Position numbers and translations under genes: made by a program | Part shown: piece by piece, positions 20,866 to 31,550 of the stretch | How positions within the stretch are numbered: the stretch's first letter is position 1 | Layout of the letters: each line of letters begins with the position of its first letter | NCBI GenBank assembly: GCA_037349105.1 | Contig: JAYJMM010000093.1 | Span: forward strand, 1,860,001 to 1,924,000 | DNA length: 64,000 bases | From: Limnomonas spitsbergensis | Lineage: Eukaryota > Chlorophyta > Chlorophyceae > Chlamydomonadales | Reading direction: 5' to 3' | Notes under the pieces: model-generated | Seen by the model: only the letters and a program-made list of their open reading frames with translations | Told to the model about the DNA's origin: nothing | Database searches by the model: none

Positions 20866-21147
20866 CCCCAGTACCTGCGGGCGCGTATGTATCTGCGCAG
20901 ACTTTTGAGGGTTGATCCACCCGGGCTTGATCGTGGAACAGCGGTCGAAGCAGTCGACGACTTGCTGAAAAGGCGGGCTGAAAAGGCAGACTCCTTTAAC
21001 TATGCTACGAAGCCAGCATGGAAGCGGGGGAAATTCGCCTGGCGGTCAGTTGTCCACGCCATAGAGAAGCAGGCAGGGGCGGGGCCGAGCGACGGCAGTG
21101 CTGGAATGCAGCGACAGTTGCCGGTGCAGCATCAACTGATGCCTTGA
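20866..21147 (+). CDS. Hypothetical protein, probable last exon
   Basis: Open from an acceptor-like CCCCAG before 20866 (or further up, from CCTAGCAG near 20777) to TGA at 21145. It encodes a charged, helix-prone segment: Y-L-R-R-L-L-R-V-D-P-P-G-L-D-R, then A-V-E-A-V-D-D-L-L-K-R-R, then F-A-W-R-S-V-V-H-A-I-E-K-Q. I do not recognise a family. A TGTAA signal sits 162 bp past the stop, which supports a real 3' end. Earlier exons are not located. The next gene, EAF1-like, starts about 1 kb downstream on the same strand. Confidence 0.42.
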   Translation, partial: PQYLRARMYLRRLLRVDPPGLDRGTAVEAVDDLLKRRAEKADSFNYATKPAWKRGKFAWRSVVHAIEKQAGAGPSDGSAGMQRQLPVQHQLMP

Positions 21148-21308
21148 TGCCATCAAGGGAACCGCAAACGGCCGACCTTGTTCAAAAATGTAAGACAGGG
21201 CTGAAATACCTCGTCAATGTATCAGCAGCTCGAGCAGGAGCATGCGACCAGTGATGGCATACTGTCGATCGATCGACGTGCGCGTGCGGGCTACGTCCAA
21301 ACGTCGGT

Positions 21309-21313
21309 GTAAT
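21309..21313 (+). terminator. TGTAA polyadenylation signal (candidate)
   Basis: TGTAA is the usual poly(A) signal of volvocine algae. It lies 162 bp after the stop at 21147. Confidence 0.45.
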
Positions 21314-22023
21314 GTAGCAATCGAAATGATCAGCGCCTTATATAAGCGTGGATGTAGGTGGAAATTAAGTGAGAAGACGATATAAGGCATGGGACTAACA
21401 AGCGCGCTTGCAAGCGTAGAATACGGTATGCCAAAATACCTATATACGGCAAGGAAAAAGGGGGCAAAAGTGGACAGGGAGAACGAGTAGACGACGCCAG
21501 ATGGTAAGGGGGGCCGCCCTAGCCCCTAGGACCCAAGCGAAGAAACAAACATACAACGGAGTGGGCACGTATGACAGTAATGACAGTATGGGCATCCCAA
21601 GAAAGCAAGGTGGACGTTGCCACGTATTGAACTGGTTTAAAGATGACGATGAGCCAAGGCAGCAAATAATTTGGGGCAAAAGAGGCAGCTAGGGATCCAA
21701 TAATCCAAGGCTGGGTCCAAGGCAGAGGCATGCCCCTGTTGCCGCAATGGTAGCGACATCACGGAGGGCCGGACGCGAGTATTATTGGTTTCACTAATGG
21801 TGTGCAGTTGTCAGAGGGCAAATGTGCACTTTTTGTTTAAATGGAAAGGGGCAGGCCCAACCAAATTGCAAGAAATCTAGATCCTGGACCGCATGTCTGA
21901 GGTGGGGAGTGACGGTGCGATTGCCCACGCGTCTCACCCTTTCCTGCGCTGCGACAACAGCGGTCAACTATCTTGGATTCCCTGCGACTAAGTGCTGACG
22001 CCTGAGCCTGCGTACATCAAGCC
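21314..22023. promoter_or_regulatory. Upstream region of the EAF1-like gene
   Basis: Between the TGTAA signal and the first transcribed exon. A TATATAAG box is at 21340-21347, but ~680 bp before the 5' splice site at 22124 it may belong to something else. No other element is recognised. Confidence 0.3.
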
Positions 22024-22123
22024 TTGTTTGCAACTAAACACTACACACTATTTGCTGACGGGATCTACCCCGCCAGCGGTGTCACCCGGCGACAACCCGT
22101 ATTGTTTAATTATAACTTGAAAG
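22024..22123 (+). other. EAF1: Candidate 5' UTR exon of the EAF1-like gene (5' end unknown)
   Basis: The exon ends at 22123 with TTGAAAG|GTAAGTG, one of the best 5' splice sites in the window. The matching acceptor is at 22446 (GACTCCGCAG), 18 bp before the ATG. The left coordinate is arbitrary because no transcription start can be read. Confidence 0.45.
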
Positions 22124-22463
22124 GTAAGTGTGCATTGCCGTTCATGACCGTCAGATCGCGATCTGCCTTTGGAATTTTCAGCGCACGCATGACATCGACA
22201 TGCAACAATGCTGACGCGCCGTACCGACCGAAGCGTCACCCTGGCCAACGGCCCTCACCTTGATCCTATCGGTCGGTCGATCCCCCCATCTGCCCATGCA
22301 AGCCCAGCGATGATGCGCCTCCCCCGATTTCCTTCGACGCACAGGCATCAATTTATTTTCAACACCGTGCTCCGGTCGGCCTCGCCCGGTCCGTTCGTGT
22401 CAGGCCACATCAGCATGACAAGCTCATAGCTGCGGCGACTCCGCAGGTTGTGACTGATCAATC

Positions 22464-22577
22464 ATGGCTGGAGAAGGCGCAACAGCTGTCAGCAACTCCT
22501 GCTGCCATGCATCTGATCAGAGGGACTCTACGCAGTCAAAAGAGGCAATGCTGACCGAAAAGGCCACCACAATCAAG
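22464..22577 (+). CDS. EAF1: EAF1-like protein, candidate first coding exon
   Basis: Encodes 38 residues from ATG 22464, with G at +4. The exon starts at 22447 after an acceptor and ends in phase 0 at ATCAAG|GTGCAC, matching the phase-0 start of the HSA exon. The sequence is Ser/Thr/Ala-rich with Lys/Glu at the end and has no recognised motif. The donor is not strong. Plant EAF1 proteins have longer N-termini, so missing exons or another start are possible. Confidence 0.45.
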
Positions 22578-22639
22578 GTGCACAATTTAGCTCACATGTC
22601 CAGACTCATGCACATAGGTTTTCACCGGGTCACCGCGCA

Positions 22640-22890
22640 CATGGGAGTATCTCCCGGTCACCATGGATCGAGGGTTATCCTGCGGTTACCATGTGCATGT
22701 GGGGATATCCCGGTTGCCATGCAAATGGGGGTACTCCCAGAGTCCTAGTCACCATGCCCATGAGGGTATTGCTCATGCAGCTTCCTGTCCCGCCTGCAGC
22801 CCCGGCCACAGGCCCTGGCTCGTGCCAGGTCAGTCATGCGCATGGGGGCTTCTCTTGATCAAGATGCACATGGGGGGTCCGCCCAGTAAT
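22640..22890. repeat. Degenerate ~44-bp repeat in intron 1
   Basis: Four to five units around 'ATGGGGGTA(T)CTCCCGG' and 'CACCATG', with variable spacing. Confidence 0.6.
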
Positions 22891-23029
22891 CATACATGGC
22901 TTCTGAGATAAGATAGAGGGATTGACAGTCAACTTCGCCCTTCCTTACCCTCACCAGCACTTAGTCTTCCCATGCACATTTTAACGACATGTACCTTGTG
23001 CAGAACGCAGATCTATTGGTGTCACCCTG

Positions 23030-23165
23030 TGACAGGATCTAGTGTGGCCATCCATCCCTTGACCAGATCTAGTGGTACCATGCATTCCATGACCAGATAA
23101 AGTGAACCATACATCCCATGACCAGATAAAGTGAACCATGCATCCCATGACAAGGCGTAGAGGTG
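23030..23165. repeat. ~34-bp tandem repeat in intron 1
   Basis: Four units built on CATCCCATGACCAGAT and AAAGTGAACCATG, increasingly alike toward the right. Confidence 0.85.
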
Positions 23166-23314
23166 CCGTTCTTTTATGTTTCCTTACTTGAGTCGTCTCT
23201 GGCCTGCTGATCATATTCCTGCGTCCGTGTCGGGATACAGAGGGAGCCATGCACCGTTCCTCACATACACCACATCACGCATCATCGCATCTGCTCTCCT
23301 CTCCCCCGATGCAG

Positions 23315-23434
23315 GCGGTTTGGCAGCAGCTGGCGCCGGCCTATCACTTCCCAGTGGTGGAGCCTCGGCGGCCGATGGGCCACTGGGACTACCTGCTCAG
23401 AGAGGGGCGATGGATGGCAGAGGACTTCATGCAG
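23315..23434 (+). CDS. EAF1: EAF1-like protein, HSA-domain exon (first half)
   Basis: A 40-codon, phase-0 exon (residues 39-78) between CCGATGCAG and ATGCAG|GTCTGTG. It encodes R-R-P-M-G-H-W-D-Y-L-L-R-E, then R-W-M-A-E-D-F-M-Q. This is the core of the HSA (helicase/SANT-associated) domain, whose consensus has H-W-D-Y-(L/V)-L-x-E and W-M-A-x-D-F. HSA helices bind actin-related proteins in chromatin complexes. The helix carries on in the exon at 25119. HSA occurs in EAF1/VID21, SWR1, INO80, p400 and SNF2 proteins; here no Snf2 ATPase follows, and a SANT domain and Gln-rich tail do, which points to EAF1. Confidence 0.88.
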
Positions 23435-24130
23435 GTCTGTGGGTGCATGGGTATGAGTGCATGGGTGTGGGTGGACATGCATGGTTGCATGAGTGTGGGT
23501 TTATGTGGGAGGGGCGAAGGGTTAAACCATGCCCCCCGCTGTTTGGGCCATTTGGTTCATCTGCCCAGGGAGGGGCGATTAATGGCTGAAATCTCCATGC
23601 AGGTCTGTGGGTGCATGGGTGTGGGTGGACGTGCGTGGGTGCTTGGGCGTGCGTGCATGTGTGTGCGTCCCTGCGGCAGGGGCAAATGGTTACACACTAC
23701 CTCTTGGTAGTGTCCATGTGGATGATCTGACCAGCGAGGGGCGATGCATGGTAGAGGACTTAACACAGGTCTGTGGTTGCATAGGTCAGATGGGTGTGGA
23801 TGCATGGGTGTGGGTGTATGGGTGTGAGTGCTTAGGTGTGGGTGCATGGGTGTGGGTGCATGGGTGTAGGAGCATGGGTGTGGGTGCATGGGTGTAGGTG
23901 CATGGGTGTGGGTGCATGGATGTGAGTGCATGGGTGTGGGTGCATGGGTGTGGTTGCATGGATGTGTCTGCATGGGTGTGGCTGCATGGGTGTGCGTCCA
24001 TGTGGAAGGGGCAAAGAGTTTAATTCACATCCCCTTTTACGGGCCTTCTGGATGATCTGCCAGGGGAGAGGGGTGGATGTCACTATAACTCAACTGGGGC
24101 GGTGGGTAACAGAGGGCTTGATGCAGGTCA
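23435..24130 (+). repeat. HSA exon 3'-edge copies and GTGCATGG repeat
   Basis: Three degenerate copies of the last ~55 bp of the HSA exon with its donor lie at about 23535-23602, 23715-23768 and 24040-24126; each keeps GAGGGGCGAT or GAGAGGGG, then GG(C/T)..AGA or GAAATC, then CAG|GT. The first two keep GGTCTGTGG after the junction. Between them (23440-24000) the intron start is expanded into a ~14-bp repeat, GTGCATGGGTGTGG. Confidence 0.8.
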
Positions 24131-24261
24131 TTGGATGCATATTTGTTGGACTTCAACCGGAAATCATGATCTCTGTGTCCATCCCTTTCCTTGACCCTTT
24201 ACTGGCATCCGGGGTAGTTACCTCCAGGTTTGCAAACAAACTGCACTGCAGCTACACTTAA

Positions 24262-24415
24262 GCTTACGTAGAAGTGTAGTTGAAGTGTAGCTGAAGTGTA
24301 GTTAAAGTGTAGCTGAAGTGTAGCTGAAGTAAAGCTGAAGTGTGGCTGAAGTGTACCTGAAGTGTGGCTGAAGTGCAGCTGAAGTGTAGCTGAAGTGTAG
24401 CTGCGCTTCAGCCAC
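24262..24415. repeat. 11-bp tandem repeat GAAGTGTAGCT
   Basis: About 13 copies of GAAGTGTAGCT with point variants. It is the reverse complement of the AGCTACACTTC family found in the bZIP introns. Confidence 0.93.
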
Positions 24416-24584
24416 AACCTGTCCTGCGGCCAGTGGAGCCTGATACGGCCAACATTAAATAGTAACTTAAAGAAATATGCGACATCATCCGACATATTCT
24501 AGCTAATGCAGAAGATGAAATGGATAACATGTATTAAAATTTACAAGCCTGTTGTATCATATGTGCACAGCAAGCTCTGGTGCT

Positions 24585-24668
24585 TGGGTCCTTAGCTGGT
24601 GAATGTTTTGGTCTCAATCGGCCCGGCAGTGGAAGTGGCATCCGGTCGCCCCGCTAAGGGGGATTCTT
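24585..24668 (-). mobile_element. tRNA-like SINE fragment (candidate)
   Basis: On the minus strand CCTTAGCGGGGCGACCGG resembles an A box and GGGCCGATTGAGACC a B box, about 30 bp apart. It is similar in layout to the pieces at 12962 and 19430. Confidence 0.4.
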
Positions 24669-24754
24669 GCACACTGAAACTCTGGTGAAATGCTGCTGCA
24701 TTCACCCTTGACACTGAAATGTAACCCCTGAAATGTAGACCCTGGAATGTAAAC

Positions 24755-24962
24755 CCTAAGGATAAGCTGTGGAGGCTGTTCGCAGTGTGCTGCCTGACCC
24801 CCCCCTAGACCCAGCACCTGAACTGGGTACCCTGGAATTGGAATCGGAACTGGATTTGGAATTGGATTGGGATTGGGATTTTGACTTTTATACCCTAAAA
24901 TATTAACCCTGCTCTATGAACCTTTTCAGGAGAAGCTCTGGAAGCAGGCCGCGGCAGTACTT
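24755..24962 (+). pseudogene. Two copies of the second HSA exon 5' edge
   Basis: At 24905-24962, CTCTATGAACCTTTTCAG precedes GAGAAGCTCTGGAAGCAGGC and then diverges after GCGGCAGTAC; this is nearly identical to the true exon start at 25119 with its intron lead-in. At 24755-24790 a more decayed copy reads AAGCTGTGGAGGCTGTTCGC. Confidence 0.8.
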
Positions 24963-25118
24963 CACCCCCCCCCCCAAGGCCCCAAGGCCCAGCATCTGAA
25001 TTGGATGCTCTGGAATTGAAATTGGTTTTGTTACTGGATTTGGAATTTATATCCCTGGAATAACATACCCTGGCGTTGTATACCCTGGAAATGTAATTTG
25101 CTCTATGAACCTCTTCAG

Positions 25119-25356
25119 GAGAAGCTCTGGAAGCAGGCCGCGGCAGTGCGCCTCTGCCAGGAGGCCTGTCGCTTCGAGCGCTGCAGGCTAAGGCATGCCG
25201 AAACGCGTGTTACGGCTTCTGTGTCTGTCACGGATTCGGAGCTGGGGCGCGTGGTGTCGGAGCCAGGCACAGCAGCCACGACGACAGCGGCAGTTGCGCA
25301 GCGCGGCGGCCGCGAGATGCGCAGCTTTTCGTCCAATATGGATAAGGCCCTAAAAT
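25119..25356 (+). CDS. EAF1: EAF1-like protein, HSA-domain exon (second half)
   Basis: Residues 79-157 plus one base. The acceptor is CTCTTCAG; the frame continues the HSA helix with E-K-L-W-K-Q-A-A-A-V-R-L-C, matching the HSA consensus E-R-x-W-K-x-A-x-A, then F-E-R-C-R-L-R-H. A Thr/Val/Ala-rich linker and S-S-N-M-D-K-A-L-K follow. The donor AAAAT|GTATGAGG leaves one base, which fits the next exon at 31226 (T+CA = Ser). The nearer copy of this exon start at 24930 cannot be used because its frame runs into a C tract. Confidence 0.85.
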
Positions 25357-25384
25357 GTATGAGGGGAGGGATTCTGTGAATGAG

Positions 25385-26780
25385 AGGCTTGCTTGACGCA
25401 GATAAGGCCCACACAGGTATGAGAGGGGAGGTGGAGGGTGTGGGGAGGGGAATCTGTTTGGGGGTGAGGGGGGGCTTGCCTGCCCCTACAGAGATCGCTC
25501 TCAAAGGTATGAAAGGAGGGGAGTGTGTGAATGATGGGCTGGATTGATGCAGATGAGACCATCAAAAGCCCGAGTGGGAGGAGGTGTGTGTGAAGGGGAG
25601 TGTCTTTGAGGGGGAGAGGGGGGCTTGCCTGCCCCTCCAGAGATAGCTCTCAAAGGTATGAAAGGAGGGGACTGTGTGGATGATGGGCTGACTTGATGCA
25701 GATGAGGCCATCAAAAGTATGAGTTGGAGGAAGTGTGTCAGGAAGTGTGTGTGGAGGCGAGTGTGTTTGAGGGGGCAAGGGCGGGCTTGCCTGTCCCTAC
25801 GGAGAATTCTCTCAAAGGTATGAAGGGAGGGGAGTGTATGTTGAGGAGGGGCTTGCCTGCCCCTGTGGAGAAAGCTCTCGAAGGTGCAACAGGAGGGAAT
25901 ATGTGAATGAAGGGTTGGATTGATGCGGATGGGGCCCTCAAAAGTATGAGAGGGAGGAGGTGTGTGTGGAGGGGAGTGTGTTTGAGGGGGGAGAGGGGGG
26001 GGGGGGGGGGGGCTTGCCTGCCTCTGCGGAGAAAGCTTTAAAATGTATGAAAATAGGGGAGTGTGTGTGGGGATGGGTGGGCTTGCTTGATGCACATAAG
26101 GCTCTCAAACTTATGGCAGAGGTAGGAGTTGGCTGTACCTCTGTGGAGGAAAATGTGTGTGGGGGGAGGGGAGGGGCTTGCCTGCTGCTGCAGCCTGCCG
26201 AAAATGCTTTCAAAGGTATAAAAGGACAGAATGTGTCAATGTGGGGCTTGCATTAAGCAGATATAAAGCCCTGAAGGTATGTGAGGAGGTGTGTATGGAA
26301 ATAATGGTGTTAAAACGGAGAGATGGAGGGCCTGCCTGCCCCTGCAGAGAAAACTCTCAAAGGCATGAAAGGAGAGAATGTGTGAACAAGGGGCTTGCTT
26401 GAATGGATAAGGCCATCAAACGTATGAGAGACAAAGGAGGTGTGTGTGGAGGGTGGGCCTGCCTTCTGGGGAGGACATGGTCAAATGTATGAGGGAGGGA
26501 GGATGTGTGGAGGGTGCAGGGTGCAGGGCTTGCCTGCCAATGCGGGTAGGTATGAGGCGTGGGGTAGGGGGAGAGGGAGAGGAGGGTGGAGGGGGAGAGG
26601 GGAGGGCTTGCCTAATTCAGCAAAGACCCTCAAAGTTATGGACTAGAGAGCTGCGGCATATAATGTTGTTTAGCTAAAATGCCGGTACCGGTATGTGACT
26701 GAGCAAAGGAGGGTGGTGGAGGGGAGGGGAGGAGGGGAGGGCTTGCCTAATGCAGTGAAGACCCTCAAAGTTAAAGACTA
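25385..26780 (+). repeat. Array of copies of the exon end at 25356 with its donor
   Basis: About 15 degenerate copies of (GC)AGATAAGGCCCTCAAAG|GTATGAGAGG or similar, at roughly 80-110 bp spacing, e.g. 25396, 25500, 25548, 25700, 25810, 25930, 26035, 26095, 26210, 26265, 26350, 26410, 26630, 26760. Many keep both an AG before and a GT(ATG) after the short block, so each looks like a microexon. Between them lie GGGGCTTGCCTGCCCCT phrases. Confidence 0.75.
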
Positions 26781-26869
26781 GAGAGCTGCGGCATATAATG
26801 TTATTTAGCTAAAATGCCGGTACCGGTATGTGACTGAGCAGAGGGGGGTGGAGGAGGGGAGGGGAGGAG

Positions 26870-29800
26870 GGGAGGGCTTGCCTAATGCAGTGAAGACAGG
26901 TATGGACGAAAGACCTGGGGTCTATGACATTATATATCTAGAATGCCGGTGCTGGTATATGACTGACCGGGGGTGGAGGAGGTGCATGGGAGGGAATTGT
27001 GGAGGTGCAGGGGAGAGAAGTGTGGAGGTGCAGGGGAAGGAATTGTGGAGGTGCAGGGGAGAGAAGTGTGGAGGTGCAGGGGAAGGAATTGTGGAGGTGC
27101 AGGGGAGGGAAGTGTGGAGGTGCAGGGGAAGGAATTGTGGAGGTACAGGGGAGGGAAGTGTGGAGGTGCAGGGGAGGGGAGTGTGGAGGTGCAGGGGAGG
27201 GAAGTGTGGATGTACAGGGGAGGGAAGTGTGGATGTGCAGGGGAGGGGAGTGTTGAGGTGCAGGGGAGGGAAGGGTGGAGGTGCAGGGGAGGGGAGGGTG
27301 GAGGTGCAGGGGAAGGAAGTGTGGAGGTGCAGGGGAGGGAAGTGTGGAGGTGCAGGGGAGGGGAGTGTGGAGGTGCAGGGGAGGGGAGGGTGGAGGTGCA
27401 GGGGAGGGGAGGGTGGAGGTGCAGGGAAGGGGAGTGTGGAGGTGCAGGGGAGGGGAGTATGGAGGTACAGGGGAGGGAATTGTGGAGGTGCAGGGGAGGG
27501 GAGTGTGGAGGTGCAGGGGAGGGGAGTGTGGAGGTGCAGGGGAGGGGAGTGTGGAGGTGCAGGGGAGGGGAGTGTGGAGGTGCAGGGGAGGGGAGTGTGG
27601 AGGTGCAGGGGAGGGGAGTGTGGAGGTGCAGGGGAGGGGAGTGTGGAGGTGCAGGGGAGGGAATTGTGGAGGTGCAGGGGAGGGGAGGGTGGAGGTGCAG
27701 GGGAGGGAAGTGTGGAGGTGCAGGGGAGGGGAGTGTGGAGGTGCAGGGGAGGGGAGTGTGGAGGTGCAGGGGAGGGGAGTGTGGAGGTGCAGGGGAGGGG
27801 AGGGTGGAGGTGCAGGGGAGGGGAGTGTGGAGGTGCAGGGGAGGGGAGTGTGGAGGTACAGGGGAGGGGAGTGTGGAGGTGCAGGGGAGGGGAGTGTGGA
27901 GGTGCAGGGGAGGGGAGGGTGGAGGTGCAGGGGAGGGGAGTGTGGAGGTGCAGGGGAGGGGATTGTGGAGGTACAGGGGAGGGGAGTGTGGAGGTGCAGG
28001 GGAGGGGAGGGTGGAGGTGCAGGGGAGGGGAGTGTGGAGGTCCAGGGGAGGGAAGTGTGGAGGTGCAGGGGAGGGGAGTGTGGAGGTGCAGGGGAGGGGA
28101 GGGTGGAGGTGCAGGGGAGGGGAGTGTGGAGGTGCAGGGGAGGGGAGTGTGGAGGTACAGGGGAGGGGAGTGTGGAGGTGCAGGGGAGGGGAGGGTGGAG
28201 GTGCAGGGGAGGGGAGTGTGGAGGTCCAGGGGAGGGAAGTGTGGAGGTGCAGGGGAGGGAATTGTTGAGGTGCAGGGGAGGGAAGTGTTGAGGTGCAGGG
28301 GAGGGGAGTGTGGAGATGCAGGGGAGGGAAGTGTGGAGGTGCAGGGGAGGGGAGTGTGGAGGTCCAGGGGAGGGAAGTTTGGAGGTGCAGGGGAGGGAAG
28401 TTTGGAGGAGGGGAGGGCTTGCCTAATGCAGTGAAGACAGGTATGGACGAAAGACCTGGGGTCTATGACATTATATATCTAGAATGCCGGTGCCGGTATA
28501 TGACTGACCGGGGGTGGAGGAGGTGCATGGGAGGGAATTGTGGAGGTGCAGGGGAGAGAAGTGTGGAGGTGCAGGGGAAGGAATTGTGGAGGTGCAGGGG
28601 AGAGAAGTGTGGAGGTGCAGGGGAAGGAATTGTGGAGGTGCAGGGGAGGGAAGTGTGGAGGTGCAGGGGAAGGAATTGTGGAGGTACAGGGGAGGGAAGT
28701 GTGGAGGTGCAGGGGAGGGGAGTGTGGAGGTGCAGGGGAGGGAAGTGTGAAGTACAGGTGAGGGAAGTGTGGAGGTGCAGGGGAGGGGAGTGTTGAGGTG
28801 CAGGGGAGGGAAGGGTGGAGGTGCAGGGGAGGGGATTGTGGAGGTGCAGGGGAGGGAAGTGTGGAGGTGCAGGGGAGGGGAGTGTGGAGGTGCAGGGGAG
28901 GGGAGTGTGGAGGTGCAGGGGAGGGGAGGGTGGAGGTGCAGGGGAGGGGAGTGTGGAGTTGCAGGGGAGGGGAGTGTGGAGGTACAGGGGAGGGAATTGT
29001 GGAGGTGCAGGGGAGGGGAGTGTGGAGGTGCAGGGGAGGGGAGTGTTGAGGTGCAGGGGAGAGGAGTGTGGAGGTGCAGGGGAGGGAAGTGTGGAGGTGC
29101 AGGGGAGGGGAGTGTGGAGGTGCAGGGGAGGGAAGTGTTGAGGTGCAGGGGAGGGGAGTGTGGAGGTGCAGGGGGGGGAATTGTGGAGGTGCAGGGGAGG
29201 GGAGTGTGGAGGTGCAGGGGAGGGAAGTGTGGAGGTGCAGGGGAGGGAATTGTGGAGGTGCAGGGGAGGGGAGTGTGGAGGTGCAGGGGAGGGGAGGGTG
29301 GAGGTGCAGGGGAGGGGAGGGTGGAGGTGCAGGGGAGGGGAGTGTGGAGGTGCAGGGGAGGGGAGTGTGGAGGTACAGGGGAGGGGAGTGTGGAGGTGCA
29401 GGGGAGGGGAGTGTGGAGGTGCAGGGGAGGGGAGTGTGGAGGTGCAGGGGAGGGGAGTGTGGAGGTGCAGGGGAGGGGAGTGTGGAGGTACAGGGGAGGG
29501 GAGTGTGGAGGTGCAGGGGAGGGGAGGGTGGAGGTGCAGGGGAGGGGAGTGTGGAGGTCCAGGGGAGGGAAGTGTGGAGGTGCAGGGGAGGGAATTGTTG
29601 AGGTGCAGGGGAGGGAAGTGTTGAGGTGCAGGGGAGGGGAGTGTGGAGATGCAGGGGAGGGAAGTGTGGAGGTGCAGGGGAGGGGAGTGTGGAGGTCCAG
29701 GGGAGGGAAGTTTGGAGGTGCAGGGGAGGGAAGTTTGGAGGAGGGGAGGGCTTGCCTAATGCAGTGAAGACAGGTATGGGCGAAAGACCTGGGGTCTATG

Positions 29801-30665
29801 ACATTATATATCTAGAATGCCGGTGCCGGTATATGACTGACCGGGGGTGGAGGAGGTGCATGGGAGGGAATTGTGGAGGTGCAGGGGAGAGAAGTGTGGA
29901 GGTGCAGGGGAAGGAATTGTGGAGGTGCAGGGGAGAGAAGTGTGGAGGTGCAGGGGAAGGAATTATGGAGGTGCAGGGGAGGGGATTGTGGAGGTGCAGG
30001 GGAGGGGATTGTGGAGGTGCAGGGGAGGGAAGTGTGGAGGTGCAGGGGAGGGGAGTGTGGAGGTGCAGGGGAGGGGAGGGTGGAGGTGCAGGGGAGGGGA
30101 GGGTGGATGTGCAGGGGAGGGGAGTGTGGAGGTGCAGGGGAGGGGAGTGTGGAGGTGCAGGGGAGGGAATTGTGGAGGTGCAGGGGAGGGGAGTGTGGAG
30201 GTGCAGGGGAGGGGAGTGTGGAGGTGCAGGGGAGGGGAGTGTGGAGGTGCAGGGGAGGGGAGTGTGGAGGTGCAGGGGAGGGGAGGGTAAAGGTGCAAAG
30301 GAGGGAAGTGTGGAGGTGCAGGGGAGGGAAGTGTGGAGGTGCAGGGGAGGGGAGTGTGGAGGTGCAGGGGAGGGGAGGGTGAAGGTGCAAAGGAGGGAAG
30401 TGTGGAGGTGCAGGGGAGGGAAGTGTGGAGGTGCAGGGGAGGGAAGTGTGGAGGTGCAGGGGAGGGGAGTGTGGAGGTGCAGGGGAGGGGAGGGTGAAGG
30501 TGCAAAGGAGGGAAGTGTGGAGGTGCAGGGGAGGGGAGTATGGAGGTGCAGGGGAGGGGAGGGTGGAGGTGTAGGGGAGGGGAGTGTGGAGGTGCAGGGG
30601 AGGGGAGGGTGGAGGTGCAGGGGAGGGGAGGGTGAAAGTGCAGGGGAGGGGAGGGTGGAGGGGGA
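26870..30665. repeat. 23-bp minisatellite, ~155 copies in three large blocks
   Basis: Unit GTGGAGGTGCAGGGGAGGGG plus AGT/AAT/AGG, 23 bp. It forms three blocks (26970-28400, 28515-29740, 29850-30660), each headed by a shared ~110-bp leader with GGGCTTGCCTAATGCAGTGA and GAATGCCGGTGC. Blocks one and two end alike. Because 23 is not a multiple of three and the unit lacks stops, all three plus-strand frames stay open; the Gly/Arg/Val-rich open frames are artefacts. It is all intron 3 of the EAF1-like gene. Confidence 0.97.
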
Positions 30666-31225
30666 GAGGGGAGAGCTTGTCCGATGCAGCAAAGACCTTC
30701 AAAGGTATGGACTACAGAGCTGGGGTCTATAACATTATTTATTTGACATGCCGGTATACGACTGAGCTGAGGGGAGGGGAGGGGAGGGGAGGGGAGGAGA
30801 GTGTGGAGGGGCAGGGGAGGGCTTGCCCGATGCAGGGAAGACCCTCAAAGGTATGGACTAGAGAGCTGTGGCATGTTATGTTATTTTATTCATATAGCTG
30901 AACTATCGGTGTGTGACTGATCAGGGGGGGGGGGGGCAGGAGGCAGTACCTGTGATGCCGTCAGGTCTCAGGGTTTAGGGGCAGATATTGTAGCAAACCG
31001 TCGACCCTGAACCCCGGACCCTATGCTGCATCCACATAGTGGCGTCCAGGGCTGTATATTGTGCTTTGCCAGTGCGCAGTACAGAGTGTCTTGAATGTAA
31101 TTTAAAATTGCAATGGACATGGGCCAGTAAGCGCTTGCATGCAGGCAGGCCAAACAGGACACATCTTGTTTTCAAGCTACCTCTGTGTGCTCTCTAATCT
31201 AACATCTTCCCACGGGGCCATGCAG
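30666..31225. other. End of intron 3
   Basis: Two more leader copies (30670-30770 and 30815-30920), (GGGGA)n at 30770-30800, a G run at 30926-30937, then ordinary sequence up to the acceptor CCATGCAG at 31225. Confidence 0.6.
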
Positions 31226-31550
31226 CAGCGGCGACAGCGGCGGCGGCGACGGTGGCGGCGTCGCTCAAAGGGGCATCCACCTCGGCAGACGACACCGCTG
31301 GGCCGCCGACGCCTCCGTTGCCAGATCCGTTCAAATTCCCTTCGAATCTGTACTTCTTCGCGGCGGCCGAAGAGCTCATGGCCGGCGTGCTGACGCGGTT
31401 GGAGGAGGAGGACGTCGCACGGCTGGCCAGGCACGGCGTCGCGGCGGCGGCGTACGATGCCGCGTATGACGCCGCGAGGTGGACGCTGCCGCCGGAGGAT
31501 GAGGCGGCGGCGGCGGCAGCTGCGGCGGCGGCGATGATGCATAAGTCAAG
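31226..31550 (+). CDS. EAF1: EAF1-like protein, Ala/Pro-rich linker exon
   Basis: Residues 158-265 plus two bases. It starts with CA completing the Ser codon and then A-A-T-A-A-A-A-T-V-A-A-S. It goes on to P-P-L-P-D-P-F-K-F-P-S-N-L-Y-F-F-A-A-A-E-E-L-M, a charged helix (T-R-L-E-E-E-D-V-A-R-L-A-R-H) and a poly-Ala run ending M-M-H-K-S. The donor is TCAAG|GTGGGTAG; the two leftover bases AG join G of the next exon to give Arg. No known domain. Ala runs are common in volvocine proteins. Confidence 0.8.

Noticed and set aside
24930..24962. True start of the second HSA exon
   Set aside because: Matches only 33 bp and then runs into a C tract and loses the coding sequence; the copy at 25119 continues and has a donor in phase.
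23315..25356. HSA domain as part of a SWR1/INO80/p400 ATPase
   Set aside because: No Snf2 helicase motifs follow in any phase-compatible exon; SANT plus a Gln-rich tail follows instead, as in EAF1.
26830..30732. Several Gly/Arg/Val-rich open frames of 300-530 codons
   Set aside because: They arise from a 23-bp stop-free tandem unit that opens all three plus-strand frames at once and has no splice or start context.
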